From Pelagibacterium sediminicola (GTDB lineage Bacteria; Pseudomonadota; Alphaproteobacteria; Rhizobiales; Devosiaceae): a DNA stretch of 64,000 nt. Every line of letters begins with the position of its first letter. Within the stretch, counting starts at the first letter, position 1. The notes below the pieces were generated by a model. That model made no database searches. It saw only the letters and a list, made by a program, of their open reading frames with translations, and had not been told where the DNA came from. Of the stretch, positions 42,905 to 53,233 are shown in pieces. Location of the stretch: assembly GCF_003390885.1 (NCBI RefSeq), contig NZ_QMEL01000003.1:1-64000 (forward strand). Direction: 5' to 3'. A program made the translations under genes and the position numbers.

Positions 42905-43459
42905 ATGAAACTCAAGTCCATTCTTCTCGCAGGTGCCGCCGTCGTAGCCGTCTCCGGTGCTGCGCTTGCCGCCGACCCCATCATGCCCACTCCGGTTGTT
43001 CCGGTTGCGCCGATCCCGGCCGCCTTTGACTGGAACGGCTTTTACGCCGGTGTCCGCGTTGGTGCAGAAAATCAGGTTGCTCCCATCAGCGACACCGATT
43101 GGCTCATTGGTGTTGAAATCGGTGTGAACGCTGCCTACGACATGTTCGTCATGGGTGCGGAACTGGCCGTTGACGCCGTCTTCGAGCAGCCCGACGCTTT
43201 CGCTTACGGTGAGATCACCGCTCGCGGCGGTGTGCTGGTTGCTCCTGAAGTCCTGGTCTACGGCACTGTCGGTTACGGCACCGACTTCGGTTCGACCGTT
43301 CCTCAGGCTTCAGGTGCTCACGTCCTTGCGGGTCTGGGTGCGGAATTCGCCGTCACCGACAGCGTCTCGCTCGATGCGCGCTACGTCTATGGCTGGTCGC
43401 AGACCGCTGGCAAGACCGACATCCACAAGTTCACGGTCGGCGCCAACTTCCACTTCTAG
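42905..43459 (+). CDS. outer-membrane beta-barrel protein, second of three
   Basis: This encodes a 184-residue paralogue of the gene at 42102. The signal peptide is residues 1-22 (ending SGAALA). It has a shorter proline-rich linker, the motif FDWNGFYAGVRVGAE and the same closing strand pattern, HKFTVGANFHF. It belongs to the same barrel family, and the two are similar over their whole length. The gaggtgaatc sequence before ATG is its ribosome-binding site. A terminator follows at 43485. Confidence 0.9.
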   Translation: MKLKSILLAGAAVVAVSGAALAADPIMPTPVVPVAPIPAAFDWNGFYAGVRVGAENQVAPISDTDWLIGVEIGVNAAYDMFVMGAELAVDAVFEQPDAFAYGEITARGGVLVAPEVLVYGTVGYGTDFGSTVPQASGAHVLAGLGAEFAVTDSVSLDARYVYGWSQTAGKTDIHKFTVGANFHF

Positions 43460-43484
43460 TCGGAAGTCGACTCAATTCGATCAG

Positions 43485-43514
43485 GGCCACACCGTTCGCG
43501 GTGTGGCCTTTTTT
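43485..43514 (+). terminator. intrinsic terminator after the second beta-barrel gene
   Basis: A 10-bp perfect stem ggccacaccg/cggtgtggcc with UUCG tetraloop and T6 run. It starts 26 bases after the stop codon of the gene at 42905. Confidence 0.95.
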
Positions 43515-43670
43515 GTTTGCACGATAGGTGGCGCAACTGGCTGGCGCGGGGCAGGGCGGTGCGATCGCTGCAATTTTAGTAAAGTCTTAGGCACGTTCGG
43601 AGGCTTTGCTTGCCGCGTCGCGCTCGTACGCAATAATGCATCCAGTTAACCTTAACTGGGAGTGATGCGC

Positions 43671-44165
43671 ATGTCTGCTGGACGCAAACTCATCGTGGCC
43701 CTTGCGATGATCGGGGTGGCTGCCGTGCCTGCAGCGGCGCAGGACTATGGCCCTTATGGCTATGGCACCGGCTTTGACTGGGACGGTTTTTACGCCGGTG
43801 TTTATGGCGGCGGCGTGCCGACCGGAAGCGGATCGTGGAGTGCGGGTATCTTCTCGGGCGTCAATATTGCCGTCGACAGCGCCGTATTCGGTGTTGAGGC
43901 CCAGCTTGGCGGCGATTTCGGGACCTCGACCAGCATGGATGCGCTGATCATGGGGAAGGGCGGCCTCTCGCTCGGCGAGGCGCTGGTGTACGGTACGGCC
44001 GGCACGGGCTTCGTGCAGGGCAGTTTCGGCTATGCTTTCGGCGCGGGCGCTGAATACGCCTTCACCAACTCGATGTCGGCTCGCGGCGAGGCCCTGGGGG
44101 TTGGCGCTTGGGGTGGCGGGCCGTCCGATATGCGGCTGGCGGTGGGGCTTGCCTTTCATCTCTGA
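43671..44165 (+). CDS. outer-membrane beta-barrel protein, third of three
   Basis: This encodes a 164-residue exported protein related to the two before it but more divergent. The signal peptide is residues 1-23 (ending AAVPAAA). The motif FDWDGFYAGVYGGG matches the family start, and it ends RLAVGLAFHL, with leucine instead of phenylalanine at the terminus. The middle has a glycine- and serine-rich stretch (GVPTGSGSWSAG). ATG 43671 has gggag 8 bases before it; two earlier in-frame starts (43662, 43665) are too close to that site. A weak hairpin at 44209-44233 follows. Confidence 0.82.
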   Translation: MSAGRKLIVALAMIGVAAVPAAAQDYGPYGYGTGFDWDGFYAGVYGGGVPTGSGSWSAGIFSGVNIAVDSAVFGVEAQLGGDFGTSTSMDALIMGKGGLSLGEALVYGTAGTGFVQGSFGYAFGAGAEYAFTNSMSARGEALGVGAWGGGPSDMRLAVGLAFHL

Positions 44166-44208
44166 CTGACTGCCGCCGGCACCATTGTCGGCCACCGCTT
44201 TGAATTTG

Positions 44209-44233
44209 CCGCAGCACGGGGAACGCGCTGCGG
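44209..44233 (+). terminator. weak terminator-like hairpin after the third beta-barrel gene
   Basis: A 7-bp stem ccgcagc/gctgcgg with an 11-base loop is followed by ttt. It lies 43 bases after the stop codon and 170 bases before nuoA. Confidence 0.45.
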
Positions 44234-44251
44234 TTTCTGCGATTCAGAAAC

Positions 44252-44265
44252 ATGATATAAATCAT
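44252..44265 (+). promoter_or_regulatory. FNR/FixK-type box before nuoA
   Basis: The sequence atgat-ataa-atcat is a 14-base perfect inverted repeat close to the FNR/FixK/Anr consensus TTGAT-N4-ATCAA. It lies 137 bases before nuoA. A CRP/FNR-family regulator could act here to adjust nuo expression to oxygen supply. Confidence 0.55.
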
Positions 44266-44283
44266 CAGGTTTATGCCCCCTTG

Positions 44284-44378
44284 AAACCGCTATGGGTGTG
44301 GGTTAAGCCCACACCGAACGGTTTGCCTGTCATCACGCAATGACAGGATTCGCCGCGCCCGGGCTCTCTTTTCCGGGC
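44284..44378 (+). promoter_or_regulatory. three consecutive hairpins in the nuo leader
   Basis: Three hairpins follow one another before nuoA. The first has 6-bp outer arms and 8-bp inner arms (44284-44324). The second has 8-bp arms cctgtcat/atgacagg (44326-44347). The third has 6-bp arms gcccgg/ccgggc (44357-44378). They leave no long T run. The arrangement suggests a structured leader RNA or a processing/stability region. Confidence 0.6.
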
Positions 44379-44402
44379 TCATCGACAAGGCATGGCTGTC
44401 TT

Positions 44403-44768
44403 ATGAATGAATTGCTCAGCAACTACCTGCCAATTCTGATTTTCGTGGGGCTGTCGGGCGTTATCGGCCTCGCGCTGCTGGTCGCTCCATTTCTCATCGC
44501 GATCAGACGTCCCGACCCCGAAAAAGTATCGGCATACGAATGCGGTTTCGAGGCGTTCGACGATGCCCGCATGAAGTTCGACGTGCGATTCTATCTGGTC
44601 GCGATCCTGTTCATCATTTTCGATCTCGAGGTTGCGTTCCTGTTCCCGTGGGCGGTCGCGTTCGGGGAACTGGGCTGGTTCGGATTCTGGTCGATGATGA
44701 CGTTTCTTGGCGTCCTGACCATCGGCTTCATCTATGAATGGCGCAAAGGGGCACTCGAATGGGATTGA
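44403..44768 (+). CDS. nuoA: NADH-quinone oxidoreductase subunit A
   Basis: This encodes the 121-residue NuoA membrane subunit, with three transmembrane segments and the loop motif [30 protein letters not shown], here recognised as [12 protein letters not shown] and [16 protein letters not shown]. It lies at the quinone-site interface with NuoB/NuoD. ATG 44403 gives the normal N-terminus. Its last 10 bases overlap nuoB. Confidence 0.96.
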   Translation: MNELLSNYLPILIFVGLSGVIGLALLVAPFLIAIRRPDPEKVSAYECGFEAFDDARMKFDVRFYLVAILFIIFDLEVAFLFPWAVAFGELGWFGFWSMMTFLGVLTIGFIYEWRKGALEWD

Positions 44769-45337
44769 CCGATAGCGACACCCTGATTGCACCCAGTCCG
44801 CGCGGTGTAATCGATCCCGCGACCAACCGGCCGGTGGGCGCGACCGACCCCTATTATGTCGAGATCAACGACGAACTCGCCGACAAGGGTTTTCTCGTCA
44901 CCTCGACCGACGAACTCATCAACTGGGCGCGTACCGGAAGTCTCATGTGGATGACGTTCGGTCTCGCCTGCTGCGCAGTCGAAATGATGCAGATGTCGAT
45001 GCCGCGCTATGACTGCGAGCGGTTCGGGTTCGCCCCGCGCGCCTCTCCGCGCCAGTCCGACGTGATGATCGTTGCCGGCACCCTCACCAACAAGATGGCG
45101 CCCGCGCTGCGCAAGGTCTACGACCAGATGCCCGAGCCGCGCTACGTCATCTCGATGGGAAGCTGTGCCAATGGCGGCGGCTATTACCACTATTCCTATT
45201 CGGTGGTGCGCGGGTGCGACCGCGTGGTTCCGGTCGACGTTTACGTGCCCGGATGCCCGCCGACTGCGGAAGCGCTGCTTTATGGCGTGCTGCTTCTGCA
45301 AAAAAAGATCCGCCGCACAGGCACCATCGAGCGATAA
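44759..45337 (+). CDS. nuoB: NADH-quinone oxidoreductase subunit B
   Basis: This encodes a 192-residue peripheral-arm subunit that holds the [4Fe-4S] cluster N2. The ligands are cysteine 71-72 (GLACCAVEM), 136 (GSCANGGG) and 166 (PGCPPT). It passes electrons to ubiquinone. ATG 44759 overlaps nuoA by 10 bases. Confidence 0.97.
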   Translation: MGLTDSDTLIAPSPRGVIDPATNRPVGATDPYYVEINDELADKGFLVTSTDELINWARTGSLMWMTFGLACCAVEMMQMSMPRYDCERFGFAPRASPRQSDVMIVAGTLTNKMAPALRKVYDQMPEPRYVISMGSCANGGGYYHYSYSVVRGCDRVVPVDVYVPGCPPTAEALLYGVLLLQKKIRRTGTIER

Positions 45338-45349
45338 GGCTTGGCGACT

Positions 45350-45949
45350 ATGGCAGATGCCCTTTCAGATCTTGGCGCGCACATCGCCAGCAAGGCAGGC
45401 GATGCGCTCGATGGCTATGATGTTGCGTTCGGCGAGCTGACGCTTGAAGCCAGGGCCGGACACATTGTGGACCTGGTGACCCTGCTGCGCGATGATCCGG
45501 ACTATCAGTTCATCTGTTTCATCGACGTATGCGGTGTGGACTATCCGGATCGCGCGGAACGGTTCGATGTGGTCTATCACCTGCTAAGCCCGGTAAAGAA
45601 CCTGCGTATCCGCGTACGCGTCACGACCGATGAGGAGACGCCGGTCCCCTCGATCACCGGCGTTTTCCCCGGTGCCGACTGGTTCGAGCGCGAGGCTTAC
45701 GATCTTTACGGCATTCTGTTTTCGGGCCACCACGACCTGCGCCGCATTCTCACCGACTACGGCTTTGACGGGTATCCGCTGCGCAAGGACTTTCCGCTCA
45801 CCGGGTTTGTCGAGGTCCGCTACGACGAGGAGCGCAAGCGCGTCGTCTATGAGCCGGTGAAGCTCGCCCAGGAATTCCGCGATTTCGACTATCTGTCCCC
45901 GTGGGAAGGCACCGACTATGTGCTTCCGGGCGATGAAAAGGCGAACTGA
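45350..45949 (+). CDS. nuoC: NADH-quinone oxidoreductase subunit C
   Basis: This encodes the 199-residue 30-kDa subunit. The family segments [30 protein letters not shown] and [17 protein letters not shown] are present. It is separate from NuoD here (not fused). ATG 45350 was chosen over an in-frame TTG at 45341. It ends 1 base into nuoD (ATGA-type overlap). Confidence 0.96.
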   Translation: MADALSDLGAHIASKAGDALDGYDVAFGELTLEARAGHIVDLVTLLRDDPDYQFICFIDVCGVDYPDRAERFDVVYHLLSPVKNLRIRVRVTTDEETPVPSITGVFPGADWFEREAYDLYGILFSGHHDLRRILTDYGFDGYPLRKDFPLTGFVEVRYDEERKRVVYEPVKLAQEFRDFDYLSPWEGTDYVLPGDEKAN

Positions 45950-47139
45950 TGACCGAACACGACGTACGGACGTTCAACATCAACTTCGGCCCCCAGCACC
46001 CTGCTGCGCACGGCGTGCTGCGTCTGGTGCTCGAACTCGACGGCGAAGTCGTCGAGCGGGTCGATCCGCATGTGGGGCTGCTGCATCGCGGCACCGAGAA
46101 GCTGATCGAGCACAAGACCTATCTTCAGGCTGTTCCGTACTTCGACCGGCTCGATTACGTCGCGCCGATGAACCAGGAGCACGCGTTCGCGCTGGCCGTC
46201 GAAAAACTGCTCGGGATCAAGGTTCCGTTCAGGGGGCAGTTGATCCGGGTGCTTTATTCGGAAATCGGGCGTTTGCTGTCACATTTGCTCAACGTCACGA
46301 CCCAGGCGATGGACGTCGGCGCGCTCACCCCGCCGCTCTGGGGGTTCGAGCAGCGCGAGCAGTTGATGATTTTTTATGAGCGCGCTTCGGGCTCGCGCAT
46401 GCACGCTGCCTATATCCGCCCCGGCGGCGTTCATCAGGATCTGCCGCAGGCCCTGATCGACGACATTGAAAAGTTCACCGAGAATTTTCCCAAGGCGGTC
46501 GATGATATCCACGGGCTGATCACCGACAACCGCATCTTCAAGCAGCGCAACGCCGATATCGGCGTCATCTCGCTCGAGGATGCTTGGGCGTGGGGCTTTT
46601 CGGGGGTCATGGTGCGCGGCTCGGGGGCAGCGTGGGATTTGCGCAAGAACCAGCCTTATGAGTGTTACGACCGGCTCGATTTCGATATCCCAGTCGGCAA
46701 GAACGGCGATTGCTACGACCGCTATCTCATCCGCATGGAAGAGATGTATCAGTCCAACCGCATCATGAAGCAGTGCATCGATCTGCTCAATTCGCCCGAA
46801 GGGCAGGGGCCGGTCAACACCACCGACGGCAAGATCGTACCGCCCAAACGCGGCGAGATGAAACGTTCGATGGAAGCGCTCATCCATCACTTCAAGCTCT
46901 ATACCGAGGGCTACAGGGTGCCTGCCGGCGAGGTTTATGCCGCTGTCGAGGCTCCCAAGGGCGAGTTCGGCGTCTATCTGGTCGCCGACGGCACCAACAA
47001 GCCCTATCGCTGCAAGATCCGCGCGCCCGGCTTCGCGCATCTTTCGGCCATGGATTTTATCAGTCGCGGGCACCTTCTGGCCGACGTCTCGGCCATTCTG
47101 GGTTCCCTCGACATCGTGTTCGGAGAGGTTGATCGCTGA
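45949..47139 (+). CDS. nuoD: NADH-quinone oxidoreductase subunit D
   Basis: This encodes the 396-residue 49-kDa subunit that forms the quinone pocket with NuoB. It has [25 protein letters not shown] and [13 protein letters not shown] near the start, [14 protein letters not shown] in the middle and [13 protein letters not shown] near the end. It starts on the nuoC stop and is followed by nuoE after 1-base overlap. Confidence 0.97.
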   Translation: MTEHDVRTFNINFGPQHPAAHGVLRLVLELDGEVVERVDPHVGLLHRGTEKLIEHKTYLQAVPYFDRLDYVAPMNQEHAFALAVEKLLGIKVPFRGQLIRVLYSEIGRLLSHLLNVTTQAMDVGALTPPLWGFEQREQLMIFYERASGSRMHAAYIRPGGVHQDLPQALIDDIEKFTENFPKAVDDIHGLITDNRIFKQRNADIGVISLEDAWAWGFSGVMVRGSGAAWDLRKNQPYECYDRLDFDIPVGKNGDCYDRYLIRMEEMYQSNRIMKQCIDLLNSPEGQGPVNTTDGKIVPPKRGEMKRSMEALIHHFKLYTEGYRVPAGEVYAAVEAPKGEFGVYLVADGTNKPYRCKIRAPGFAHLSAMDFISRGHLLADVSAILGSLDIVFGEVDR

Positions 47140-48284
47140 TGAGCGTGCGCCGCCTTGCAGACGAATCCGTTCAGCCCGCATCCTTTGCGTTCACCGCGGA
47201 GAACGCCGCGTGGGCGGAAAAGCGGATAGCCCTTTATCCCGAAGGGCGCCAGCAATCCGCCGTGATCCCGCTGCTTATGCGCGCGCAGGAACAGGATGGG
47301 TGGGTTTCCCGCGCCACCATCGAGACCATCGCCGACATGCTCGACATGCCCTATATCCGGGTGCTCGAAGTGGCGACGTTCTATACCCAGTTCCAGCTCC
47401 AGCCGGTGGGCACCCGCGCCCATATCCAGGTGTGCGGTACGACCCCTTGCATGCTGCGCGGCGCCGAAGATCTTCGCGCCATCTGCCAGAAGCACATCCA
47501 TCCCGAGCCACATAGTCTCAATGAAGACGGCACGATGAGCTGGGAAGAGGTCGAGTGCCAGGGCGCATGCGTCAATGCTCCGATGGTCACCATCGGCTTC
47601 GATACCTACGAGGACCTGACCCCCGAACGCTTTGAGGAAATCGTTCTCGCGTTCCGCGACGGCAAGGGCGACACGATTCCGCCGGGCCCGCAGAACGGCC
47701 GCATATTTTCGGCACCGCTCGCGGGGCAGACGACGCTGCTCGACGATGTGGAGAATCATGCCGGGACAGGGACGGCAAAACCGGTGAGCACCGGCAGACC
47801 TGATGCCACTCGGCCCGGACGCAAGCGCAAGGTGGGCCAGGAGGCCGCTCCCGCAATTCAATCTCCCGCCCCCGCCAACGCCAAGGTTTCGCTCGAAGAG
47901 GCCGAGAGCGAGAACAGGAAGGCTGCGGGGCCCGCCCGCCGCAAGCCGGGTCAAGCGATGCGTGAAGGTGCCACCGGCGCGGAATCTCCCGCGATCGAGA
48001 AGACCGCGCCTGTAACGCCTCTCTTTCAGGCGCCAGAAGGTACGCCCGACGATCTCAAGCTGATCTCGGGGGTTGGCCCCGTGCTCGAAGGTCGGCTCCA
48101 CGCACTCGGAATCAGGAAATACGCGCAGGTCGCGGCATTCTCCGCCGAAGACATCGCGCGGGTCGATGCGGTGCTCAATTTCAGGGGGCGCGTCGAACGC
48201 GACAACTGGGTTGGGCAGGCCAAGGCACTGGCGGAAGGTGGTGTCGAGCGCTACCGCGAAGTTTTCGGTAAGGATCCGCGATGA
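47139..48284 (+). CDS. nuoE: NADH-quinone oxidoreductase subunit E with C-terminal extension
   Basis: This encodes a 381-residue protein. Residues 1-185 are NuoE, the [2Fe-2S] subunit, with cluster ligands cysteine 99 and 104 (VCGTTPC) and 140 and 144 (CQGAC). The remaining 195 residues are an extension: a charged, proline/alanine-rich linker (about 205-300) and a helix-hairpin-helix-like domain at about 303-365 ([22 protein letters not shown] and [17 protein letters not shown]). Similar extensions occur in some rhizobial NuoE proteins. The extension may help anchor NuoE/NuoF to NuoG or bind nucleic acid, but this is not shown. The 3' end overlaps the small gene at 48281 by 4 bases. Confidence 0.93.
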   Translation: MSVRRLADESVQPASFAFTAENAAWAEKRIALYPEGRQQSAVIPLLMRAQEQDGWVSRATIETIADMLDMPYIRVLEVATFYTQFQLQPVGTRAHIQVCGTTPCMLRGAEDLRAICQKHIHPEPHSLNEDGTMSWEEVECQGACVNAPMVTIGFDTYEDLTPERFEEIVLAFRDGKGDTIPPGPQNGRIFSAPLAGQTTLLDDVENHAGTGTAKPVSTGRPDATRPGRKRKVGQEAAPAIQSPAPANAKVSLEEAESENRKAAGPARRKPGQAMREGATGAESPAIEKTAPVTPLFQAPEGTPDDLKLISGVGPVLEGRLHALGIRKYAQVAAFSAEDIARVDAVLNFRGRVERDNWVGQAKALAEGGVERYREVFGKDPR

Positions 48285-48481
48285 GCAAGCTCGCAAGGCA
48301 AGATATTCTCAACGTGAAATCCATCATTATCGGCGTTGCGTGCGTCCTGCTCGCCGTCGCGTTCTTCACCGTCATGCTGCCGGCTCTGGGGCTCGTCCTG
48401 CCCGGCGCCGTGGCGGGCGCGCTGGCCGGGTCCGGCGGCGTTCTCATGTGGTTCGCGATTCTCAGACGCGGGAGGGCCTGA
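48281..48481 (+). CDS. small membrane protein inside the nuo operon
   Basis: This is a 66-residue frame between nuoE and nuoF. It starts on the nuoE stop codon (ATGA) and ends 4 bases before nuoF. The N-terminal 14 residues are polar ([14 protein letters not shown]) and two hydrophobic segments follow, about residues 15-33 ([19 protein letters not shown]) and 36-60. The C-terminus is basic (RRGRA). The tight coupling to nuoE and nuoF is strong evidence that it is expressed. I do not recognise the family; it is not one of the 14 Nuo subunits. It may assist assembly or anchoring. Confidence 0.75.
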   Translation: MSKLARQDILNVKSIIIGVACVLLAVAFFTVMLPALGLVLPGAVAGALAGSGGVLMWFAILRRGRA

Positions 48482-48485
48482 CCCG

Positions 48486-49793
48486 ATGCTCACGGACAAG
48501 GACCGTATCTTTACCAATCTTTACGGCCAGGGTGACTGGGGCCTGGAAGGCGCCAGACGCCGCGGATCGTGGAACGGCACCAAGGATCTGCTCGACAAGG
48601 GCCGCGACTGGCTGACCAACGAAGTCAAGGCTTCGGGGCTGCGCGGCCGGGGCGGGGCAGGGTTCTCGACCGGCCTCAAATGGAGTTTCATGCCCAAGGT
48701 CAATGATGGCCGCCCGCACTATCTCGTCGTTAACGCCGACGAATCCGAGCCGGGCACCTGCAAGGACCGAGAAATCCTGCGCCACGACCCCCATCACCTG
48801 ATTGAAGGGTGCCTGATCGCGGGCCGCGCCATGGATGCGCATACCGCCTATATCTACATTCGCGGCGAGTTCATGCGCGAGCGCCAGCATCTGGAGGCCG
48901 CCGTGCAGCAGGCTTACGACGCCAGGCTGATCGGCAAGAACAACATCCATGGCTGGGATTTCGATATCGTCGTCCACCATGGGGCGGGGGCCTATATCTG
49001 CGGTGAGGAAACCGCGCTGCTCGAATCGCTCGAGGGCAAGAAGGGGCAGCCGCGCCTGAAACCCCCGTTCCCGGCAGGCATGGGGCTTTACGGCTCCCCG
49101 ACCACTGTCAACAACGTCGAATCCATTGCCGTCGTGCCGGAAATCCTGCGCCGCGGCTCAGGCTGGTTCGCCGGGCTGGGCCGCGAGAACAACACCGGCA
49201 CCAAGCTCTTCTGCGTATCGGGCCATGTGAACAACCCGGCGACGTTTGAAGAGGAAATGGGAACTCCGTTCGACGTGCTGATCGATAAGCACTGCGGCGG
49301 TATCCGGGGCGGGTGGGACAATTTGCTCGCCGTCATACCGGGTGGCTCTTCGGTGCCTTGCGTGCCGGCGGAGAGGATCAAATCGGCCCATATGGACTTC
49401 GATGGCCTGCGCGAAGCAGGCTCCTCGCTGGGCACCGCCGCTGTGATCGTCATGGACAAGTCCACAGACATCATCAAGGCGATCTGGCGGATTTCAGCCT
49501 TCTACAAGCACGAAAGCTGCGGCCAGTGCACGCCCTGCCGCGAGGGCACCGGCTGGATGATGCGCGTGATGGAGCGTATGGTGCGCGGCGAAGCGCAAAA
49601 GCGTGAGATCGACATGCTGTTCGCCGTATCCAAGCAAGTCGAGGGCCATACGATCTGCGCGCTTGGCGACGCGGCGGCGTGGCCCATCCAGGGGCTGATC
49701 CGCAACTTCCGCCACGTGATCGAAGAGCGGATCGACGCATACACCTACAAGTCCACCTCGGACGGCGCCGTGCCGTCCGTTGCGGCGGAGTAA
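48486..49793 (+). CDS. nuoF: NADH-quinone oxidoreductase subunit F
   Basis: This encodes the 435-residue NADH-binding 51-kDa subunit with FMN. It has [13 protein letters not shown] (FMN/NADH site), [28 protein letters not shown] and the [4Fe-4S] motif [12 protein letters not shown], with the fourth cysteine in [12 protein letters not shown]. It takes electrons from NADH to FMN and the cluster N3. ATG 48486 gives the standard start. Confidence 0.97.
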   Translation: MLTDKDRIFTNLYGQGDWGLEGARRRGSWNGTKDLLDKGRDWLTNEVKASGLRGRGGAGFSTGLKWSFMPKVNDGRPHYLVVNADESEPGTCKDREILRHDPHHLIEGCLIAGRAMDAHTAYIYIRGEFMRERQHLEAAVQQAYDARLIGKNNIHGWDFDIVVHHGAGAYICGEETALLESLEGKKGQPRLKPPFPAGMGLYGSPTTVNNVESIAVVPEILRRGSGWFAGLGRENNTGTKLFCVSGHVNNPATFEEEMGTPFDVLIDKHCGGIRGGWDNLLAVIPGGSSVPCVPAERIKSAHMDFDGLREAGSSLGTAAVIVMDKSTDIIKAIWRISAFYKHESCGQCTPCREGTGWMMRVMERMVRGEAQKREIDMLFAVSKQVEGHTICALGDAAAWPIQGLIRNFRHVIEERIDAYTYKSTSDGAVPSVAAE

Positions 49794-49798
49794 GAACG

Positions 49799-50032
49799 AT
49801 GGCTGAAGACCCCCAAAGCCTCGTGCTGGAAATGCTGCGTAGGATCGAAGGCAGACTGACGCGCATGGAAGAAAGACTCGAACACATTGAGTTCGATCTG
49901 CATGAGATAAAGGTTCGGATGACCGCTCAGGAAGAACGGTTGAGCAGCCTCGACCGGCGGATGGACAGGCTTGAAGAAAGGGTGGCCCGGATCGAAAAAC
50001 GCCTCGATCTGGTTGGCCCGGAGTTGAGATAA
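49799..50032 (+). CDS. small coiled-coil protein inside the nuo operon
   Basis: This is a 77-residue frame between nuoF and nuoG. It starts 5 bases after the nuoF stop and its stop overlaps the nuoG start (TAATG). The chain is highly charged and helical with heptad-like spacing of hydrophobic residues ([37 protein letters not shown]), so it should form a coiled coil over residues about 8-72. It has no transmembrane segment and no cysteine. It is not a standard Nuo subunit. Position and coupling argue for a real protein, perhaps a scaffold or assembly factor for the NuoEFG arm. Confidence 0.78.
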   Translation: MAEDPQSLVLEMLRRIEGRLTRMEERLEHIEFDLHEIKVRMTAQEERLSSLDRRMDRLEERVARIEKRLDLVGPELR

Positions 50033-52113
50033 TGGCGCAAATCAAGGTCGATGGCGAACTGGTCGAGGTTCCCGATCACTTCACGCTGCTCCAGGCGGCG
50101 GAAGTGGCGGGCGTGGAAATCCCACGCTTCTGCTATCACGAACGCCTCTCGGTGGCGGGCAATTGCCGCATGTGTCTCGTCGAGGTGAAAGGCGGACCGC
50201 CCAAGCCGCAGGCGAGCTGCGCCATGGGCGTGCGTGACCTGCGCCCTGGCCCCAATGGCGAGCCGCCCGAAATCTTCACCAACACGCCGATGGTCAAGAA
50301 GGCCCGCGAAGGCGTGATGGAATTTCTGCTCATCAACCACCCGCTCGATTGCCCCATCTGCGATCAGGGCGGGGAGTGCGATCTGCAGGACCAGGCCATG
50401 GCCTATGGCGTCGATTCCTCGCGGTTCCACGAGAACAAGCGGGCGGTCGAGGACAAGTATATCGGCCCGCTGATCAAGACAATCATGACGCGCTGCATCC
50501 TGTGCACCCGCTGCGTGCGCTTCACCACCGAAGTCGCCGGCATCACCGAAATGGGGCTGCTCGGGCGAGGTGAGGACGCCGAGATCACGTCCTATCTCGA
50601 GCGGGCGCTGACCAGCGAATTGCAGGGCAACGTCATCGATCTCTGCCCGGTCGGCGCGCTGACCTCCAAGCCCTACGCCTTCCAGGCGCGTCCGTGGGAA
50701 CTCACCAAGACCGAATCCATCGACGTCATGGACGCGGTCGGCTCGGCCATCCGCGTTGACAGCCGGGGCAAGGAAGTGCTGCGCATCCTGCCGCGTCTGC
50801 ATGAGGACGTGAACGAGGAATGGATCTCGGACAAGACCCGGTTCGTCTGGGATGGCCTGCGCACCCAGCGCCTCGACCGGCCATATGTCCGCAAGGGCGG
50901 CAGGTTGCAGGCCGCGTCATGGGGCGAGGCTTTCGCCGCCGTTGCCGCCGCGGTCAAGAAGTCCGAAGGCACCCGCATCGGCGCAATCGCCGGTGACCTT
51001 GCAGGCATCGAAGAGATGTACGCGCTCAAGACGCTGATGGCGTCGCTGGGCTCGGCCAATATCGATGCGCGCCCCGCGGGCTCCGCGCTCGATCCCAGGG
51101 CGGGCCGCGCCTCCTATATCTTCAATCCGACCATTGCGGGAATCGAAAAGGCCGACGCGACCCTCCTGATCGGCACCAATCCCCGCCGCGAAGCCGCGGT
51201 GCTCAACGCCCGCATCCGCAAGGCGTGGCGCAATGGCGACGTTGCGATCGGGGTCGTCGGCGAAGCCGCGGACCTCACCTATGATTACACTCATCTGGGC
51301 GCCGGCATCGATACGCTGGCCGATCTGGCTGCGGGCAGGAACGATTTCGCCCAGGTGTTGAAGAACGCCAATCATCCCATTGTTATCGTTGGGGAGGGGG
51401 CCATTACCGGCGCGTCCGGCAAGGACGTTCTGGCTCTCGCGGCCTCGCTTGCCGACGGCAAGGACGGCTGGAACGGCTTTGCGGTACTTCACAACGCCGC
51501 CGCCCGTGTCGGTGCGCTCGATATCGGCTTTGTGCCGGGCCGTGGCGGGCTCGATACCGCCGGCATGGTCGAGGCGGCGGGCGCAGGCAAACTCGATCTC
51601 TTGTTCCTGCTCGGGGCCGACGAGATCGACATGTCCTCTCTGGGCAACACGACGGTCGTTTATATCGGCACCCATGGCGATGCCGGTGCGCACCGCGCCG
51701 ACATCATCCTGCCGGCGGCGGCCTATACCGAAAAATCGGCGACTTACGTCAATACCGAAGGCCGCGTGCAGATGGCCAACCGGGCGATCTTTGCGCCCGG
51801 CGATGCCCGCGAGGACTGGGCTATTCTGCGTGCGCTCTCGGGCGTGCTCGGCCACACCTTGCCATTCGACTCGCTCCAGGCGCTGCGCGCAAACCTTTAC
51901 GGCGATTTCCCCCATATGGCGCATGTCGACGGCATTGCTGCCGGCAAGGCGAAGGACGTTACGGCGCTCGCCAGGGCCGTGACCCCGAAAAAGAGCTATG
52001 CGCTGGTGTCCCCCGTCAGCGATTTCTACCTCACCAACGCCATCGCCCGGGCGTCGGCCGTGATGGCCGAATGCTCGCAGTTGATGGCGGGCATGAAGCA
52101 GGCAGCGGAATAA
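50032..52113 (+). CDS. nuoG: NADH-quinone oxidoreductase subunit G
   Basis: This encodes the 693-residue 75-kDa subunit. Cluster ligands are visible: [2Fe-2S] C34, C45, C48, C63; [4Fe-4S] H103, C107, C110, C116; and [4Fe-4S] C155, C158, C161, C205. The C-terminal molybdopterin-oxidoreductase-like domain (about 215-690) is present but has lost catalytic function in this family. It relays electrons from NuoF towards NuoI. Confidence 0.97.
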   Translation: MAQIKVDGELVEVPDHFTLLQAAEVAGVEIPRFCYHERLSVAGNCRMCLVEVKGGPPKPQASCAMGVRDLRPGPNGEPPEIFTNTPMVKKAREGVMEFLLINHPLDCPICDQGGECDLQDQAMAYGVDSSRFHENKRAVEDKYIGPLIKTIMTRCILCTRCVRFTTEVAGITEMGLLGRGEDAEITSYLERALTSELQGNVIDLCPVGALTSKPYAFQARPWELTKTESIDVMDAVGSAIRVDSRGKEVLRILPRLHEDVNEEWISDKTRFVWDGLRTQRLDRPYVRKGGRLQAASWGEAFAAVAAAVKKSEGTRIGAIAGDLAGIEEMYALKTLMASLGSANIDARPAGSALDPRAGRASYIFNPTIAGIEKADATLLIGTNPRREAAVLNARIRKAWRNGDVAIGVVGEAADLTYDYTHLGAGIDTLADLAAGRNDFAQVLKNANHPIVIVGEGAITGASGKDVLALAASLADGKDGWNGFAVLHNAAARVGALDIGFVPGRGGLDTAGMVEAAGAGKLDLLFLLGADEIDMSSLGNTTVVYIGTHGDAGAHRADIILPAAAYTEKSATYVNTEGRVQMANRAIFAPGDAREDWAILRALSGVLGHTLPFDSLQALRANLYGDFPHMAHVDGIAAGKAKDVTALARAVTPKKSYALVSPVSDFYLTNAIARASAVMAECSQLMAGMKQAAE

Positions 52114-52122
52114 GGCAGCGAT

Positions 52123-53220
52123 ATGGACTGGTTTTTATACGCGCTCGACTACCTCCTCGGCGCCCCCATCCTGGGGCTCGGCACGATGGTCGGCTTTGTC
52201 TGGAAAGCGCTGCTGCTGCTGGTGACGCTGCTGGTCTTTACGGCCTATGTGCTGCTCGCCGACCGCAAGATCTGGGCGGCCGTTCAGATTCGGCGCGGTC
52301 CCAACGTCGTTGGCGCGTTCGGCCTGCTGCAGAGTTTCGCGGACCTCATGAAGTTCGTCTTCAAGGAGCCTGTTATCCCGGCGGGGGCCGACAAGGCGGT
52401 GTTCCTGCTCGCTCCGCTCATCACGGTGCTGCTGGCGCTTTCCGCATGGGCTGTGGTGCCTGTGGCCGAGGGCTGGGCGCTGGCCGATATCAACATCGGC
52501 ATTCTCTATATCTTCGCGATCTCCTCGCTCAGCGTCTATGGCATCATCATGGGCGGATGGGCGTCGAACTCGAAATATCCGTTCCTCGGCGCGCTGCGCT
52601 CGGCGGCGCAGATGGTCAGCTACGAAGTCTCCATCGGCTTCGTCATCATCACCGTGCTGCTGTGCGTCGGTTCGCTCAACCTCACCCATATCGTTATCGC
52701 TCAATATGAAATGGGGCTCGCGCACATGCTGGGCGTGCCGTGGCTGACCTTCCTCAACTGGTTCTGGCTTCCGCTGTTTCCCATGTTCGTCATCTTCTTC
52801 ATTTCGGCGCTCGCCGAGACGAACCGCCCGCCCTTCGATCTGCCCGAGGCGGAATCCGAACTGGTCGCCGGGTTCATGGTCGAATACGGCTCGACGCCTT
52901 ATATGATGTTCATGCTCGGCGAATATGTCGCCATCATCCTGATGTGCGCCATGACGACCATCCTGTTCCTCGGGGGTTGGACTGCGCCGATCGATCTGCC
53001 GCCTTTCACCTGGATTCCGGGCGTGGTATGGTTTGTCCTCAAGCTTTCGGCGGTCTTTTTCATGTTTGGCATGGTCAAGGCCATCGTTCCCCGCTACCGC
53101 TACGATCAGTTGATGCGCCTGGGCTGGAAGGTATTCCTGCCCATTTCGATCGCCATGATCGTTATCGTCGCCGCCGTCCTCCAGTTTACGGGCTGGGGCT
53201 GGCATGGCGGCATGGCTTAA
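52123..53220 (+). CDS. nuoH: NADH-quinone oxidoreductase subunit H
   Basis: This encodes the 365-residue membrane subunit with eight transmembrane segments that forms the entrance of the quinone tunnel. It has the family motifs [25 protein letters not shown], recognised here as [13 protein letters not shown], and [20 protein letters not shown], recognised as [18 protein letters not shown]. It starts 9 bases after nuoG. Confidence 0.97.
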   Translation: MDWFLYALDYLLGAPILGLGTMVGFVWKALLLLVTLLVFTAYVLLADRKIWAAVQIRRGPNVVGAFGLLQSFADLMKFVFKEPVIPAGADKAVFLLAPLITVLLALSAWAVVPVAEGWALADINIGILYIFAISSLSVYGIIMGGWASNSKYPFLGALRSAAQMVSYEVSIGFVIITVLLCVGSLNLTHIVIAQYEMGLAHMLGVPWLTFLNWFWLPLFPMFVIFFISALAETNRPPFDLPEAESELVAGFMVEYGSTPYMMFMLGEYVAIILMCAMTTILFLGGWTAPIDLPPFTWIPGVVWFVLKLSAVFFMFGMVKAIVPRYRYDQLMRLGWKVFLPISIAMIVIVAAVLQFTGWGWHGGMA

Positions 53221-53233
53221 AGGAGAAAACGCG

